A stretch of 64,000 bases of DNA from Sphingomonas baiyangensis (lineage in GTDB: Bacteria > Pseudomonadota > Alphaproteobacteria > Sphingomonadales > Sphingomonadaceae). How positions within the stretch are numbered: the stretch's first letter is position 1; every line of letters begins with the position of its first letter. Where the stretch lies: positions 124,001 to 188,000 of the forward strand of contig NZ_SWKR01000002.1 in NCBI RefSeq assembly GCF_005144715.1, given 5' to 3'. A program made the translations under genes and the position numbers. The notes beneath the pieces were generated by a model. The model ran no database searches. It saw only the letters and a program-made list of their open reading frames with translations, and was not told where the DNA came from. Positions 44,018-53,356 of the stretch are shown here, one piece after another.

Positions 44018-44953
44018 GTGCTCTCCGATGTTGCTCTCCAGTATTTCTACGAAGCCGCCACGCTGGGTTCGATGCGGCTCGCCAGCGATCGCATCGGCGT
44101 CGCGGTATCGTCGATCAGCCGCCAGATCGCGCAGCTCGAGAACGAGCTTGGCCTGCCGCTCATCGAGCGTGGCCGCCGCACCATCCGCCTGACCGAGGCG
44201 GGGCAGATCGCCTATGAGCATTACAAGGCGCAGATCGTCACGCGCGAGGCGCTGTACGAAAGCATCCAGCAGCTGCGGGAGGTGAAGGCGGGCCATGTCG
44301 AGCTGGCGGTAGGCGAGGGGTTCCTGTGCCGCGCCTTCATCCGGCTGATCGAGGATTTCCAGCGCGAGCATCCCGGCGTCAGCGTATCGCTCAAGACGCG
44401 CACCACGCCCGATGCGGCGCGCCTTGTGGTCGAGGACGAAGCGCATATGGGCGTCATCTTCACCATGCCCAACGAGCCGCGGCTGCGCACGCGCGTGTCG
44501 ATCCCGCAGCCGCTGCTCGCGGTATGCGCGCCCGATCATCCCGCCGCGCGCGAGCAGGAATTGTGCTTCGCGCAGTTGCAGGAACACAAATTGTGCCTGC
44601 CGTCGAAGGCGTTCCGCATCAGCCAGATCGTCGGTCAGGCCGAACAGCGCCAGCACCAGCGGCTGCGCCCGTGCCTGACCACCGATTCGATCTATGTGAT
44701 GCGCGCTATCGCCAAGGAAGGCCGCGCGCTCACGCTCTTGCCGCACATCGCCATCGTCGACGATCTGCACGACGGCACGCTCGTCGCGCTGCCGCTAACC
44801 GATGTCGAAGTCGAGGAAGCGCGCATGGCGCTCGTTCACCGCGTCGGTCGCCCGCTCGATGGCGTGCCGGGGCGGATGCTTAACGTACTGCAAAGCCGCT
44901 TCCGCGCGCTGTTCGAGGTGCGCTCCGCAGCGCCCGCGCGCCGCGCCGCCTGA
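44018..44953 (+). CDS. LysR family transcriptional regulator
   Basis: A 311-residue LTTR. The N-terminal winged helix is clear: LQYFYEAATLGSMRLASDRIG, SSISRQIAQLENELGLPLIERG and LTEAGQIAYEHY. The effector domain starts near residue 90 (GHVELAVGEGFL). It begins with GTG (44018) after an AGG-rich stretch. Unusually for a LysR gene it points the same way as the genes on both sides rather than being divergent. Probably controls the following operon (45097 on), the preceding hydrolase operon, or both. Confidence 0.88.
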   Translation: MLSDVALQYFYEAATLGSMRLASDRIGVAVSSISRQIAQLENELGLPLIERGRRTIRLTEAGQIAYEHYKAQIVTREALYESIQQLREVKAGHVELAVGEGFLCRAFIRLIEDFQREHPGVSVSLKTRTTPDAARLVVEDEAHMGVIFTMPNEPRLRTRVSIPQPLLAVCAPDHPAAREQELCFAQLQEHKLCLPSKAFRISQIVGQAEQRQHQRLRPCLTTDSIYVMRAIAKEGRALTLLPHIAIVDDLHDGTLVALPLTDVEVEEARMALVHRVGRPLDGVPGRMLNVLQSRFRALFEVRSAAPARRAA

Positions 44954-44963
44954 GACTGCGCGC

Positions 44964-44984
44964 GCGCAGCGTTGCGCGCTGCGC
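44964..44984 (+). terminator. GC-rich stem-loop after the LysR gene
   Basis: GCGCAGCG (44964-44971) pairs with CGCTGCGC (44977-44984) over a 5-base loop, 11 bp after the LysR stop. No T-run follows, so termination is uncertain. Confidence 0.35.
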
Positions 44985-45096
44985 ACAATAGGTTGCGGTC
45001 GCGCACGGTCTGCCGATCGGCGCTTGCCTGTCACCGGTCGCCGCGCATGATCGGGGCCAAGAGGCGGCGCTGCCGCCGATCCGGGGAGGACATCCA

Positions 45097-46524
45097 ATGA
45101 CGAACCACACAACCGCGCCCACGCTGACGCCGCCTGAATACAGCACCAGCTTCGGCGAATATGTCGGCATCGGCCCCAACGGCAATCTGTGGGTCGATGG
45201 CTGCGACGTGGCCGAGCTTGCCGATCGCTACGGCACGCCGCTCTACGTGATATCGGAAAACCAGCTGCGCCACGGCTACCGCGCATTCCGCGACGCGTTC
45301 CGCCGCCATTATCCCGATGTCGAGATCCTGTTCGCCAACAAGTCGAACAACGGCCTCGCGATCCGCCACATCTTCAATCAGGAAGGTGCCGGCGGTGACT
45401 GCTTCGGCGCGCAGGAAATGTACATGGCGCTGCTCGCGGGCACCGATCCCTCGACGCTCGTGCTCAACGGATCGAACAAGCAGGACGACGAGCTCGAACT
45501 CGCGATCGCCAACGGCCTTTGCATCAACATCGATGCGATGGACGAGCTCGACCGGATCGACGCCATCGCCACGCGGCTGGGGCGCACCGCCAATCTGGGC
45601 ATCCGCCTGAAGCTCGACCTCGATCCGCTGCACGACCGGCATGGTGTGGCGATGCACGGGCCGGGCACGCTCAAGCAGCAGAGCGACAGCACCAAATGGG
45701 GCATGACGCGCGAGCAGACCGTCGAGATCGTCAAGCGCGCGCTGGCGATGCCCAACATGCGATTGAAGGAAACGCATTTCCACCTGTCGCGCATGTCGAA
45801 CGATCCTGCCGACTTCGCGGTGATGGCACGCGAGATGATTACCTGGTCGGGCCATCTGCGCGACCATGCCGGCTGGACGCCGCCCACCATCGACATCGGC
45901 GGCGGGTGGACCTTCGGCAAGTGGTACGGGACCGGCCCCAACGGCCAGCTCGACGATGCCAATGCGCCGACCCCCGAGGATTATGCGCGCCTGTGCTGCA
46001 CAGCGATCAAGGAGGAGGCCGAGCGCCTCGGCCTGCCGCTGCCCAAGCTGCGGCTTGAGCCGGGTCGCTCGCTCTCGGGCCCGGCGGGCATCGCCGTCGG
46101 CCGTGTCGGCGCGGTGAAGGACGGCGCCAAGAAGTGGGTCAATCTCGACCTGTCGACCAATCACCTCTCATGGGCGGCGGTGCTCGACTGGTATTATCAC
46201 GCGGTGCCCGTGCGCGATGCCGGCGCCGAGGCGACCGAGACGGTCGATCTGGTCGGCCCGCTGTGCAACTCGGACGAGCTCGGGCCGCACCGCAAGATGC
46301 CGCCGCTCGAGCGCGGCGATCTCGTCGCGTTCCTCGATGCCGGCGGCTATACCGAGAGCTCGGCGGCGCGCTACAATGCGCAGCTGCTGCCCGCAACGGT
46401 GCTGGTGACGGGCAGCGCGCATGCACTCATCACCGAGCGCGAGCAGCTGAAGGATGTGGCGGGCCGCTTCCGCGTGCCGCCGCACCTGCTCGCGGCGTCG
46501 TTCGCACGCGACGAAGCGGCGTGA
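45097..46524 (+). CDS. Diaminopimelate decarboxylase-like fold III PLP enzyme
   Basis: A 475-residue alanine-racemase-fold decarboxylase. After VDGCDVAELADRYGTPLYVISENQLR comes LFANKSNNGLAIRHI, where the Lys (ANKSN) should bind PLP; the glycine-rich IDIGGGWTFG holds the PLP phosphate and RLEPGRSLSG follows. GPLCNSDEL supplies the catalytic Cys/substrate region of the second subunit and AGGYTESSAARYN the C-terminal Tyr region. Ordinary LysA is shorter and differs in these blocks; this belongs to a divergent group. Translationally coupled (GTGA) to a secreted hydrolase, so a catabolic role on an unusual amino acid is more likely than lysine synthesis. GGGGAGG precedes the ATG, with a small stem-loop (45063-45077) just upstream. 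Confidence 0.78.
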   Translation: MTNHTTAPTLTPPEYSTSFGEYVGIGPNGNLWVDGCDVAELADRYGTPLYVISENQLRHGYRAFRDAFRRHYPDVEILFANKSNNGLAIRHIFNQEGAGGDCFGAQEMYMALLAGTDPSTLVLNGSNKQDDELELAIANGLCINIDAMDELDRIDAIATRLGRTANLGIRLKLDLDPLHDRHGVAMHGPGTLKQQSDSTKWGMTREQTVEIVKRALAMPNMRLKETHFHLSRMSNDPADFAVMAREMITWSGHLRDHAGWTPPTIDIGGGWTFGKWYGTGPNGQLDDANAPTPEDYARLCCTAIKEEAERLGLPLPKLRLEPGRSLSGPAGIAVGRVGAVKDGAKKWVNLDLSTNHLSWAAVLDWYYHAVPVRDAGAEATETVDLVGPLCNSDELGPHRKMPPLERGDLVAFLDAGGYTESSAARYNAQLLPATVLVTGSAHALITEREQLKDVAGRFRVPPHLLAASFARDEAA

Positions 46525-48239
46525 CCCGCCGGCGGCTGGCGTTGGCGGCGGCGGCGCTGCTGGCCGGCGCGGCGCCGGCCGCCGCCGAGGAGGTGCGCGT
46601 CACCATCGCGCCGGGCATGCCCGAGGCCGCCTATGACGGCCGCGTGCTGGTGATCTTCACGCGCGACGGCCGCAGCGAGCCGCGCTTTCAGGCCGATCGC
46701 TCGGGCAATTCGGCGCAGGTCTTCGGCATCGATGCCGATGGTCTGCGCGCCGGCCGGCCGGTCAGCATCGGCGGTGGCGTCACCGGCTATCCGCTCGAGG
46801 ACATGCGCGAAGTCCCCAAGGGGCGCTATTTCGTGCAGGCGGTGCTGCACAAATACGACACGTTCAAACTCGGCAACGGCAAGGTGGTGAAGCTGCCCGC
46901 CGCGCGCGGCGCGGGGCAGAACTGGCGGCGCGAGCCGGGCAATCTGGTAAGTACGCCGATCGAGGTCGATTTCGACCCCGCGCGCGCCGGCACCATCGCG
47001 CTGACGCTAGACAAGGCGCTGCCGCCGCTGCCCGAGCCCAAGGACACCGAGTTCGTCCGCTATTTCAAGTTCAGGAGCCCCAGCCTCAGCAAGTTCTGGG
47101 GCCGCGACGTGTATCTGAACGGCCATGTGCTGGTGCCGCGCGATTTCGACAAGCACTCTGAGGCGCGCTTCCCGCTCGTCGTCAATCACGGCCATTTTCC
47201 CGAGGGGTTCAGCGGCTTTAGCACCACGCCGCCCGACCCCGATCTGGTGTGCGTGCCCAATGCGCGCTTCAACGAGCCCTGCTACAACCGCATCGAGCAG
47301 CAGGAAGCCTACGATTTCTACAAGAAATGGGTGTCGCCCGATTTCCCACGGATGCTGATCGTCGAGATCGACCACAGCAATCCCTATTTCGATGACAGCT
47401 ACGCCGTGAACTCGGCCAATCTCGGCCCCTATGGCGATGCCATCACGCACGAGTTCATTCCCGCGCTCGAGAAGAAGTTTCGCGGGATCGGCGAGGGCTG
47501 GTCGCGCTTCGTCTATGGCGGCTCGACGGGCGGCTGGATCGCGCTCGCAGTGCAGATCTTCTATCCCGATCACTTCAACGGCGCCTTCGCGGCGTGCCCC
47601 GACACCATCGACTTCCGCCAGACCAAGCAGGTCAACATCTATGACGAGCCCAACGCCTTCTGGCGCGAGGGTCCGTTCGGGCGCGTGCCGGTGATGATAA
47701 ACCGCAACTGGCTGGGCCATGTGAACTGGACCAACGAGATGGAGAACCGCTACGAGCGCGTGATCGGATCGAAGACGCGCTCGGGCGGCCAGTGGGACAT
47801 CTGGGACGCCGTCTATTCACCCATGGGCAAAGACGGCTATCCGCTGCCGATCTGGGACAAGAAAACGGGCGTGATCGACAAGAAGGTCGCGGCCCACTGG
47901 CGCGAGAACTACGACCTGCGTCACATCCTCGCGCGCGACTGGAAGACGCTGGGGCCGAAGCTTCACGGCAAGCTCAACATCTATGTCGGCGACATGGACA
48001 ATTTCTACCTTAACAACGCCGTCTATCTGATGGAGGATTTCCTCGAAAAGGCCGATCCGCCCTATGGTGGCGAGGTGAAATATGGCGACCGCGCCGAGCA
48101 TTGCTGGAACGGCGACCCGACGCTGCCCAACGCCATCACGCGGCTGCGCTACAACAGCATGTACGTGCCCAAGATCATGGATCGCATCGCCAAGACCGCG
48201 CCCGCCGGCGCCGACCTGACGAGCTGGCGCTACCGCTGA
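46521..48239 (+). CDS. Exported alpha/beta-hydrolase-fold protein 2
   Basis: A 572-residue paralogue of the protein at 34914; large blocks are nearly identical (for example GIGEGWSRFVYGGSTGG and AEHCWNGDPTLPNAI). Nucleophile S335 in GGSTGGW. The start is a GTG (46521) overlapping the preceding stop; the N-terminus TRRRLALAAAALLAGAAPAAA is a signal peptide with consecutive arginines, possibly Tat. Long N-terminal beta domain, then catalytic domain. Keeping two copies, one in each operon, suggests that this hydrolysis is a key step. Confidence 0.75.
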   Translation: MTRRRLALAAAALLAGAAPAAAEEVRVTIAPGMPEAAYDGRVLVIFTRDGRSEPRFQADRSGNSAQVFGIDADGLRAGRPVSIGGGVTGYPLEDMREVPKGRYFVQAVLHKYDTFKLGNGKVVKLPAARGAGQNWRREPGNLVSTPIEVDFDPARAGTIALTLDKALPPLPEPKDTEFVRYFKFRSPSLSKFWGRDVYLNGHVLVPRDFDKHSEARFPLVVNHGHFPEGFSGFSTTPPDPDLVCVPNARFNEPCYNRIEQQEAYDFYKKWVSPDFPRMLIVEIDHSNPYFDDSYAVNSANLGPYGDAITHEFIPALEKKFRGIGEGWSRFVYGGSTGGWIALAVQIFYPDHFNGAFAACPDTIDFRQTKQVNIYDEPNAFWREGPFGRVPVMINRNWLGHVNWTNEMENRYERVIGSKTRSGGQWDIWDAVYSPMGKDGYPLPIWDKKTGVIDKKVAAHWRENYDLRHILARDWKTLGPKLHGKLNIYVGDMDNFYLNNAVYLMEDFLEKADPPYGGEVKYGDRAEHCWNGDPTLPNAITRLRYNSMYVPKIMDRIAKTAPAGADLTSWRYR

Positions 48240-48241
48240 GC

Positions 48242-49825
48242 ATGGCGGCGATACGGTTCGGAGCGCAGGTCATCGCCGCGCAGGAGGGCGAGAGCGTGCT
48301 CGCGGCGCTCGCCGGGGCCGGCATGTGGACGCTGGGCGAGGATGCGCGGCGGCACCCGCGCGGCGCATGGTGCGGCATGGGCGCGTGCCAGGCCTGCCTC
48401 GTCACGATCGACGGCGTTCCCGCGCAGCGCGCCTGCATGGCGAAGGTGCGCGACGGCATGGCGATCGAGCCTGCTGCCGCGCGGATCGAAACCGCAGCCG
48501 ATATCGTTGCCGCCGCACCCCGGCGTGCCGACGCGCTGCCGCTGCGCACGCCCGATCTGCTGGTGGTGGGCGGCGGGCCTGCCGGGCTTGCCGCCGCGAC
48601 CACCGCACGCGCGGCGGGCATCGAGGTGCTGCTGATCGACGAACGCCGGCAGCCGGGCGGGCAATATTTCAAGCAGCGCGACGTAGCCACGCTGTCGCCC
48701 GCCGACGCGCAGCAGCGCGAGGGCGCCGCGCGGATCGACGCCGCGCTTGAGGCGGGCGTCGAGATGCTTGCCGGCGCCACCGTCTGGGGCGCCTTTCCCG
48801 GTCCCGAACTCGTCGCTGATACACCCGACGGGCCGCTGCGCGTCCGTCCGAGCGCGCTGGTGCTGGCGACAGGCGCGATCGAACGCGGCTGGCCGGTGCC
48901 CGGTTGGACGCTGCCCGGCGTGATCGCCACCGGTGCCGCACAGACGCTGTGGCGGACCGCGCGGCGCGCACCGCCGGGGCGCATCGTCATCGCGGGCAAC
49001 GGCCCGCTCAACCTGCAACTCGCTGCCGAATTGCTGGCGGGCGGTGCGAAGGTCGCGGCACTGGTCGAGGCGGCGCCCGCGCCCGGTCCGCGGCACGCAC
49101 GCGCGCTGCTGAAAATGTCGGCGGCGGCGCCGTCGCTCGTCGCGCAGGGCGCGGCCTATCGCGCGCGACTGGCGGCGGCGCGCGTGCCTTTGGTCTCCGC
49201 CGCGCAGGTCGCCGCCGTGCGCGCTGCCGATGCGGGCCTGATCGTACGGGTCGATACCGGCCGCGAGATCGCTGCCGATACGCTGTGCCTCGGCTACGGC
49301 CTTGCCCCCGCCGACGAGCTTGCGCGCGCGCTCGGATGCGCCGGCCCGGTCGATGACGCGATGCGTACATCGGTTGACGGCATCTGGCGCGTGGGTGACG
49401 GCGTGGCGATCGGCGGCGCGCATGTCGCGGCAGCGCAGGGCATGATCGCGGGGGCGGCGGTGGCCGCGCGGTTTGGCAGGACCGTCGATTGCGGCGCGGC
49501 GAAGACGGCACTCGCGCGGCACCGGCGCTTTCAGTCGGCATTGTGGCGCCTTTATGCGCCCGCCCTTCCGCTCGACCCTTCAAGCGATGCCGACACCGTC
49601 GTCTGCCGCTGTGAGGGCGTGACGATGGGGCGGCTGCGCACCGCACGCGACGAGGGATGCACGAGCATGTCGGCGCTCAAGCTGGCGACGCGCGCCGGCA
49701 TGGGGGCCTGCCAGGGCCGCTATTGCGCCACATTGCTCGCTGGCCTTACCGATGCGAGCGGAGAACCCGGCCTCGCGCCGCGCGTGCCCGTGCGCCCCGT
49801 GCGCATCGGCGATCTCGCGCGATGA
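48242..49825 (+). CDS. Fused [2Fe-2S]-FAD-[2Fe-2S] dehydrogenase subunit, copy 2
   Basis: A 527-residue paralogue of the protein at 4268. Ferredoxin-like N-terminus with cluster ligands C44, C49, C52 and C65; FAD domain with VVGGGPAGLAAATTA, GGQYFKQR, GAIERGWPVPGWTLPGV and IAGNGPLNLQLA; C-terminal BFD-like [2Fe-2S] site CRCEG ... GACQGRYC. It is 2 bp after the hydrolase and overlaps the DadA-like partner by 4 bp, so here both subunits are made together. Electron-transfer subunit of an amine or imino-acid dehydrogenase. Confidence 0.85.
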   Translation: MAAIRFGAQVIAAQEGESVLAALAGAGMWTLGEDARRHPRGAWCGMGACQACLVTIDGVPAQRACMAKVRDGMAIEPAAARIETAADIVAAAPRRADALPLRTPDLLVVGGGPAGLAAATTARAAGIEVLLIDERRQPGGQYFKQRDVATLSPADAQQREGAARIDAALEAGVEMLAGATVWGAFPGPELVADTPDGPLRVRPSALVLATGAIERGWPVPGWTLPGVIATGAAQTLWRTARRAPPGRIVIAGNGPLNLQLAAELLAGGAKVAALVEAAPAPGPRHARALLKMSAAAPSLVAQGAAYRARLAAARVPLVSAAQVAAVRAADAGLIVRVDTGREIAADTLCLGYGLAPADELARALGCAGPVDDAMRTSVDGIWRVGDGVAIGGAHVAAAQGMIAGAAVAARFGRTVDCGAAKTALARHRRFQSALWRLYAPALPLDPSSDADTVVCRCEGVTMGRLRTARDEGCTSMSALKLATRAGMGACQGRYCATLLAGLTDASGEPGLAPRVPVRPVRIGDLAR

Positions 49826-50973
49826 CGCGCCGCGCCGATACCGTTGTGGTCGGCGGCGGCATCGTCGGCACCTGCATCGCCGGCTTTCTCGCCGAAGCGG
49901 GCGAGGGCGTGCTTGTACTCGATCACGGCCATGGCGCCGGCACCACGAGCAACGCCGGCAGCCTGCACGTGCAGATGCAGAGCCGTTTCATGCGGCTCTA
50001 TCCCGAGGCGGTGCCCGGCATGGAAGCGCAGCTGCCGCTCTATCGCGAGGCGGTGGCGTTCTGGCGCGATCTCGTCGCGCGGCTCGGCATCGATGTCGGG
50101 CTGGCGATGACGGGCGGTCTGATGGTCGCCGAGAGCGAGGAGCAGCTCGCCTTCCTCGGCGCCAAGGCCGCGCGCGAACGCGCGGCGGGGCTTGAGGTCG
50201 AGATCCTGACGCGCGCCGACCTCACGCGCATTGCCCCCTATCTCGGCCCTGCGATCGTCGGTGCCGAACTCTGCGCCGACGAAGGCAAGGTCGATCCGCT
50301 CGCCGCCAATGCCGCGCTGGCCGCCTGGGCGGCCGGGCTCGGCGTGACGCGCGACCGCGACCGGCTGGTGCTCGGCATCGACACCGAGGCGGGGGGCTAT
50401 CTGCTCGCAACCGATCGCGGGCCGGTTTCGGCGCGCCGCGTTGTGCTCGCGGCAGGGTGGGGCACGGGGGCGCTCGCGGCGCGCTTCGGGCTTGCCGTCC
50501 CCAGCCGTGCTGAGCCGCTGCACATGAACATCACCGAGGCGGCCGCGCCGCTCATCGGCCATCTGGTGCAACATGCCGACCGAATGATTACCTTGAAGCA
50601 GCTCGCATCGGGGCAGGTGGTGATCGGCGGCGGCTGGCCCGCGCGTGCCGGCGAAGGGCGCGACGCGCCCGGCGTCGAGCTCGACAGCATGATCGCCAGC
50701 GCGACCCTCGCGCAGCATGTCGTCCCCGCACTCGCGCCGCTGCGGATCCTGCGCTGCTGGGCGGGCAACAACACCGCGGTCGACGGGCGCGGCGTGCTCG
50801 GGCCGGTGGCGGGGCATCCGGGCCTGTTCGTCGCGGTGCCGGGCGATGCCGGCTACACGCTCGGGCCCTTGTCGGCGCGTCTGGTCGCCGATGCGGTGCT
50901 CGGGCGCGGCGATGGCGGGGCGATCGCCCCCTATCTTCCCGATCGGTTCAGCGTTGCGCTGGCTGCACGGTAG
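49822..50973 (+). CDS. DadA-like FAD-dependent oxidoreductase, copy 2
   Basis: A 383-residue DAO-fold flavoprotein. TVVVGGGIVGTCIAGFLA binds FAD; TTSNAGSLHVQMQSRFMRLYPE is the marker shared with copy 1 at 9006; the C-terminal YTLGPLSARLVAD closes the FAD site. It should be the catalytic partner of the subunit encoded just upstream (ATGA overlap). Related enzymes use D-hydroxyproline, opines or sarcosine-like amines; the substrate here is unproven. A 161-bp gap follows before the next ABC transporter, the largest within this operon. Confidence 0.83.
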   Translation: MTRRADTVVVGGGIVGTCIAGFLAEAGEGVLVLDHGHGAGTTSNAGSLHVQMQSRFMRLYPEAVPGMEAQLPLYREAVAFWRDLVARLGIDVGLAMTGGLMVAESEEQLAFLGAKAARERAAGLEVEILTRADLTRIAPYLGPAIVGAELCADEGKVDPLAANAALAAWAAGLGVTRDRDRLVLGIDTEAGGYLLATDRGPVSARRVVLAAGWGTGALAARFGLAVPSRAEPLHMNITEAAAPLIGHLVQHADRMITLKQLASGQVVIGGGWPARAGEGRDAPGVELDSMIASATLAQHVVPALAPLRILRCWAGNNTAVDGRGVLGPVAGHPGLFVAVPGDAGYTLGPLSARLVADAVLGRGDGGAIAPYLPDRFSVALAAR

Positions 50974-51134
50974 TTTGCACCATGATTGATTCCAGCCAGC
51001 TTCGGGTGCGCGAAAAGCGTGCCGAATCAGTGTATTGCAGCGCGTCAGACGCGCCGCGCCGCCATCCGGCGCGTAGCGCGCGGCCTTGCGCATCGGGCAC
51101 CGCGCGCCGCATGGTCGCGGGTGTTGGGGGACGT

Positions 51135-52460
51135 GTGGCGCATAACGGGGCAGCATCGGGAGGATTTAGCCGGCGCGCGGTGCTCGCCGCCGGGCTCGCG
51201 CTGCCCGTCGCCGGCTGCGGCGCGCCCGACGATCGCATTGTGCTGCGCTGGTGGTCGCCGCAGGCCGCACCGGCACAAGCGCGTGCCTATCGCGCGCAGA
51301 TCAAGACGTTCGAGGCGGCGAACCCGCGCTACCGCGTGCTCTTCGAGCCCACGTCCGACGATGGCTATCCCGCGCAGTTCGCCGCTGCCTTCGCCGCCGG
51401 GCAGGTGCCCAATCTGGTGAGCCACCTGCCGTCGTTCGCGGCACAGACCTATTATGCGCAAGGGTTGCTGGCGCCGATGGACCCGGTGATCGCGGCGATC
51501 GGTGCCGACCGGTTCCTGCCGGACGCCAACCGCCCCTATCTGGCGCCCGATGGCCGCCATGCCGCGATCGGCATCGGCAGCACCGCGGTCGACATGCTGT
51601 GGGTGCGGCGCGAGCTGATGGCCGAGGCCGGCATCACGGCGATCCCGCGCACCTGGGACCAGCTGCGCGCCGCCGCGCGCGCGATGCAGAAGGGCGCGGT
51701 CTATGGCGCGCCCTTGCCCTATGGCAGCAACAGCATGACATCGCTGGTGTTCGTCGGCTTCGTCCACCGCGCCGGCGGACAGATATTCTCGCCCGATCTC
51801 GACCTCGTGCTCGACAGTCCTGCCACCTATGCCGCGCTCGATTTCTACCGCTCGATGCGCGAGTTCTGCCCGCCCGGCGCCACCAGCTTCGGCTGGGCCG
51901 ACAGTCTCAACGCCTTCGTTTCGGGGGCAACGGCCACGGGCATCTATGGCGGGCGCGTGCTCATCAACATCGCGCGACAGAACCCGCGCATCGCGCAGCA
52001 TCTGGCGTGCGTGCCCTATCCAACGATCGATGCGCAGGTGCCGCACTGGACGTTCAACGACTTCCCCAGCCTGTTCATGCCAAAACAGGCCCCGCACCAG
52101 GAAGCGACGCGCGCGCTCGCGGCATCGCTGTACGATCCCGAAGGCTATGTGCGCCAGCTGCTTGCGGCGCCCGGCCATGTGCTGCCGGTGATAAAGGGCA
52201 TCACCGATCGCGAGGATTATCGCGGCAACACCATCACCACGACGTTCGCGCCCGAGATCGCGGCGATGACCGCGGCGGCGTCGGCGGGCCACAATCTCGG
52301 CTATGAAAGCCCCGCGCACCGCCCCAATGTGAAAGCGGGCGAAATCATCGCCAGCAACGCGTTGGCCGAGCTGGTGCAGCGTGTGGTGCTGGCAGGCGAG
52401 AATCCGCGCGCCGCTGTTGCGCGCGCATCGCGTGCCATCGAAGCGATCATGCGCCGGTGA
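51135..52460 (+). CDS. ABC transporter extracellular solute-binding lipoprotein (family 1, CUT1/MalE-like)
   Basis: A 441-residue periplasmic binding protein. A signal with SRRAVLAAGLALPVAGC has a twin arginine and a lipobox (VAGC), so it is probably a lipoprotein. The mature part is of the SBP_bac_1 class: IVLRWWSPQ, FEAANPRYRV, SHLPSFAAQTYYAQG, then YGAPLPYGSNSMT and NDFPSLFMP. Start is uncertain: GTG at 51135 after GGGGG is favoured; ATG at 51111 and a much longer form from 50982 are in frame. CUT1 systems mostly carry sugars and polyols, but some take oligopeptides or opines, so cargo is open. GTGA overlap with the permease. Confidence 0.82.
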   Translation: MAHNGAASGGFSRRAVLAAGLALPVAGCGAPDDRIVLRWWSPQAAPAQARAYRAQIKTFEAANPRYRVLFEPTSDDGYPAQFAAAFAAGQVPNLVSHLPSFAAQTYYAQGLLAPMDPVIAAIGADRFLPDANRPYLAPDGRHAAIGIGSTAVDMLWVRRELMAEAGITAIPRTWDQLRAAARAMQKGAVYGAPLPYGSNSMTSLVFVGFVHRAGGQIFSPDLDLVLDSPATYAALDFYRSMREFCPPGATSFGWADSLNAFVSGATATGIYGGRVLINIARQNPRIAQHLACVPYPTIDAQVPHWTFNDFPSLFMPKQAPHQEATRALAASLYDPEGYVRQLLAAPGHVLPVIKGITDREDYRGNTITTTFAPEIAAMTAAASAGHNLGYESPAHRPNVKAGEIIASNALAELVQRVVLAGENPRAAVARASRAIEAIMRR

Positions 52461-53356
52461 GCGCCGCCGCCGCCATTCCGCGCGCCGGCATCAGCGACCG
52501 GCTGCTCGGGCCGCTGCTCATCGCGCCTGTCGTCGTCGTGCTCGGCGCGGTGATCGCCTATCCGCTGTTCGCGGCACTCGCACTGTCGCTGTTCGCGGTC
52601 GATACGCTGACGCTCGACGCCCAGTGGGTAGGACTCGGCAATTTCGGCGAGCTGCTCGGCAGCGACGGCCGCTTCTGGACGGCGCTCGTCGTCACGCTCG
52701 TCTGGACCGCCGCCACGCTCGCACTGCAACTCGTGCTCGGCATCGCGATGGCGCTGCTGCTCAACCGCGACATCTGGATGCGCAGCCTCGCGCGCAGTCT
52801 CGTCCTGTTTCCCTATTTCATTTCCACCGTCGTCGCGGTGCTGGTGTGGCGCTGGCTGTTCAACGACTTCTTCGGCCTCATCAACCTGGCGCTGATCGGC
52901 GGCGGCGTGATCGATGCGCCGGTCGACTGGCTGGGCAGCATGCCCAATGCCTTTGTCAGCCTGGTGGTGGTGGGCGCGTGGAAATTCTTTCCCTTCGTCG
53001 TCATCGCGGTGCTGGCGCGGCTGCAATCGATCCCCGAAAGCCTGTACGAGGCCGCCCGGCTCGATGGCGCGGGTGTGTGGGCGCGCTTTCGCGACGTCAC
53101 GCTGCCGCAGATCGGCGAGGTGCTGGGCATCGTCGTGCTACTGCGCGCGATCTGGGACTTCAAGGAGTTCGACCTCATCTTTCTCCTGACCGGCGGCGGG
53201 CCCATCGACGCCACGCGCACGCTGCCGCTCATTGTCTATCAGGAAGCGTTCGGCCTCAACCGCATGGGCATGGCGGCGGCCTATGCCGTTTCGATGATGA
53301 TCGTGATGCTCGGCTTCTTCGCGGCCTATCGCGCCGCGGTGCGGGGGCGGGCATGA
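52457..53356 (+). CDS. CUT1-type ABC transporter permease (UgpA/MalF-like)
   Basis: A 299-residue inner-membrane permease with about six hydrophobic helices. The EAA loop reads ESLYEAARLDGAGVWARFRDVTLPQI, matching the UgpA/MalF consensus. GTG start overlapping the binding-protein stop. Forms the channel with the following gene. Confidence 0.88.
   Translation: MSAAAAIPRAGISDRLLGPLLIAPVVVVLGAVIAYPLFAALALSLFAVDTLTLDAQWVGLGNFGELLGSDGRFWTALVVTLVWTAATLALQLVLGIAMALLLNRDIWMRSLARSLVLFPYFISTVVAVLVWRWLFNDFFGLINLALIGGGVIDAPVDWLGSMPNAFVSLVVVGAWKFFPFVVIAVLARLQSIPESLYEAARLDGAGVWARFRDVTLPQIGEVLGIVVLLRAIWDFKEFDLIFLLTGGGPIDATRTLPLIVYQEAFGLNRMGMAAAYAVSMMIVMLGFFAAYRAAVRGRA

Noticed and set aside
50982..51134. 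N-terminal extension of the solute-binding protein from the ATG at 50982
   Set aside because: The extra residues are basic low-complexity sequence ahead of a clear Tat/lipoprotein signal, and a better-placed GTG start with GGGGG upstream exists at 51135.
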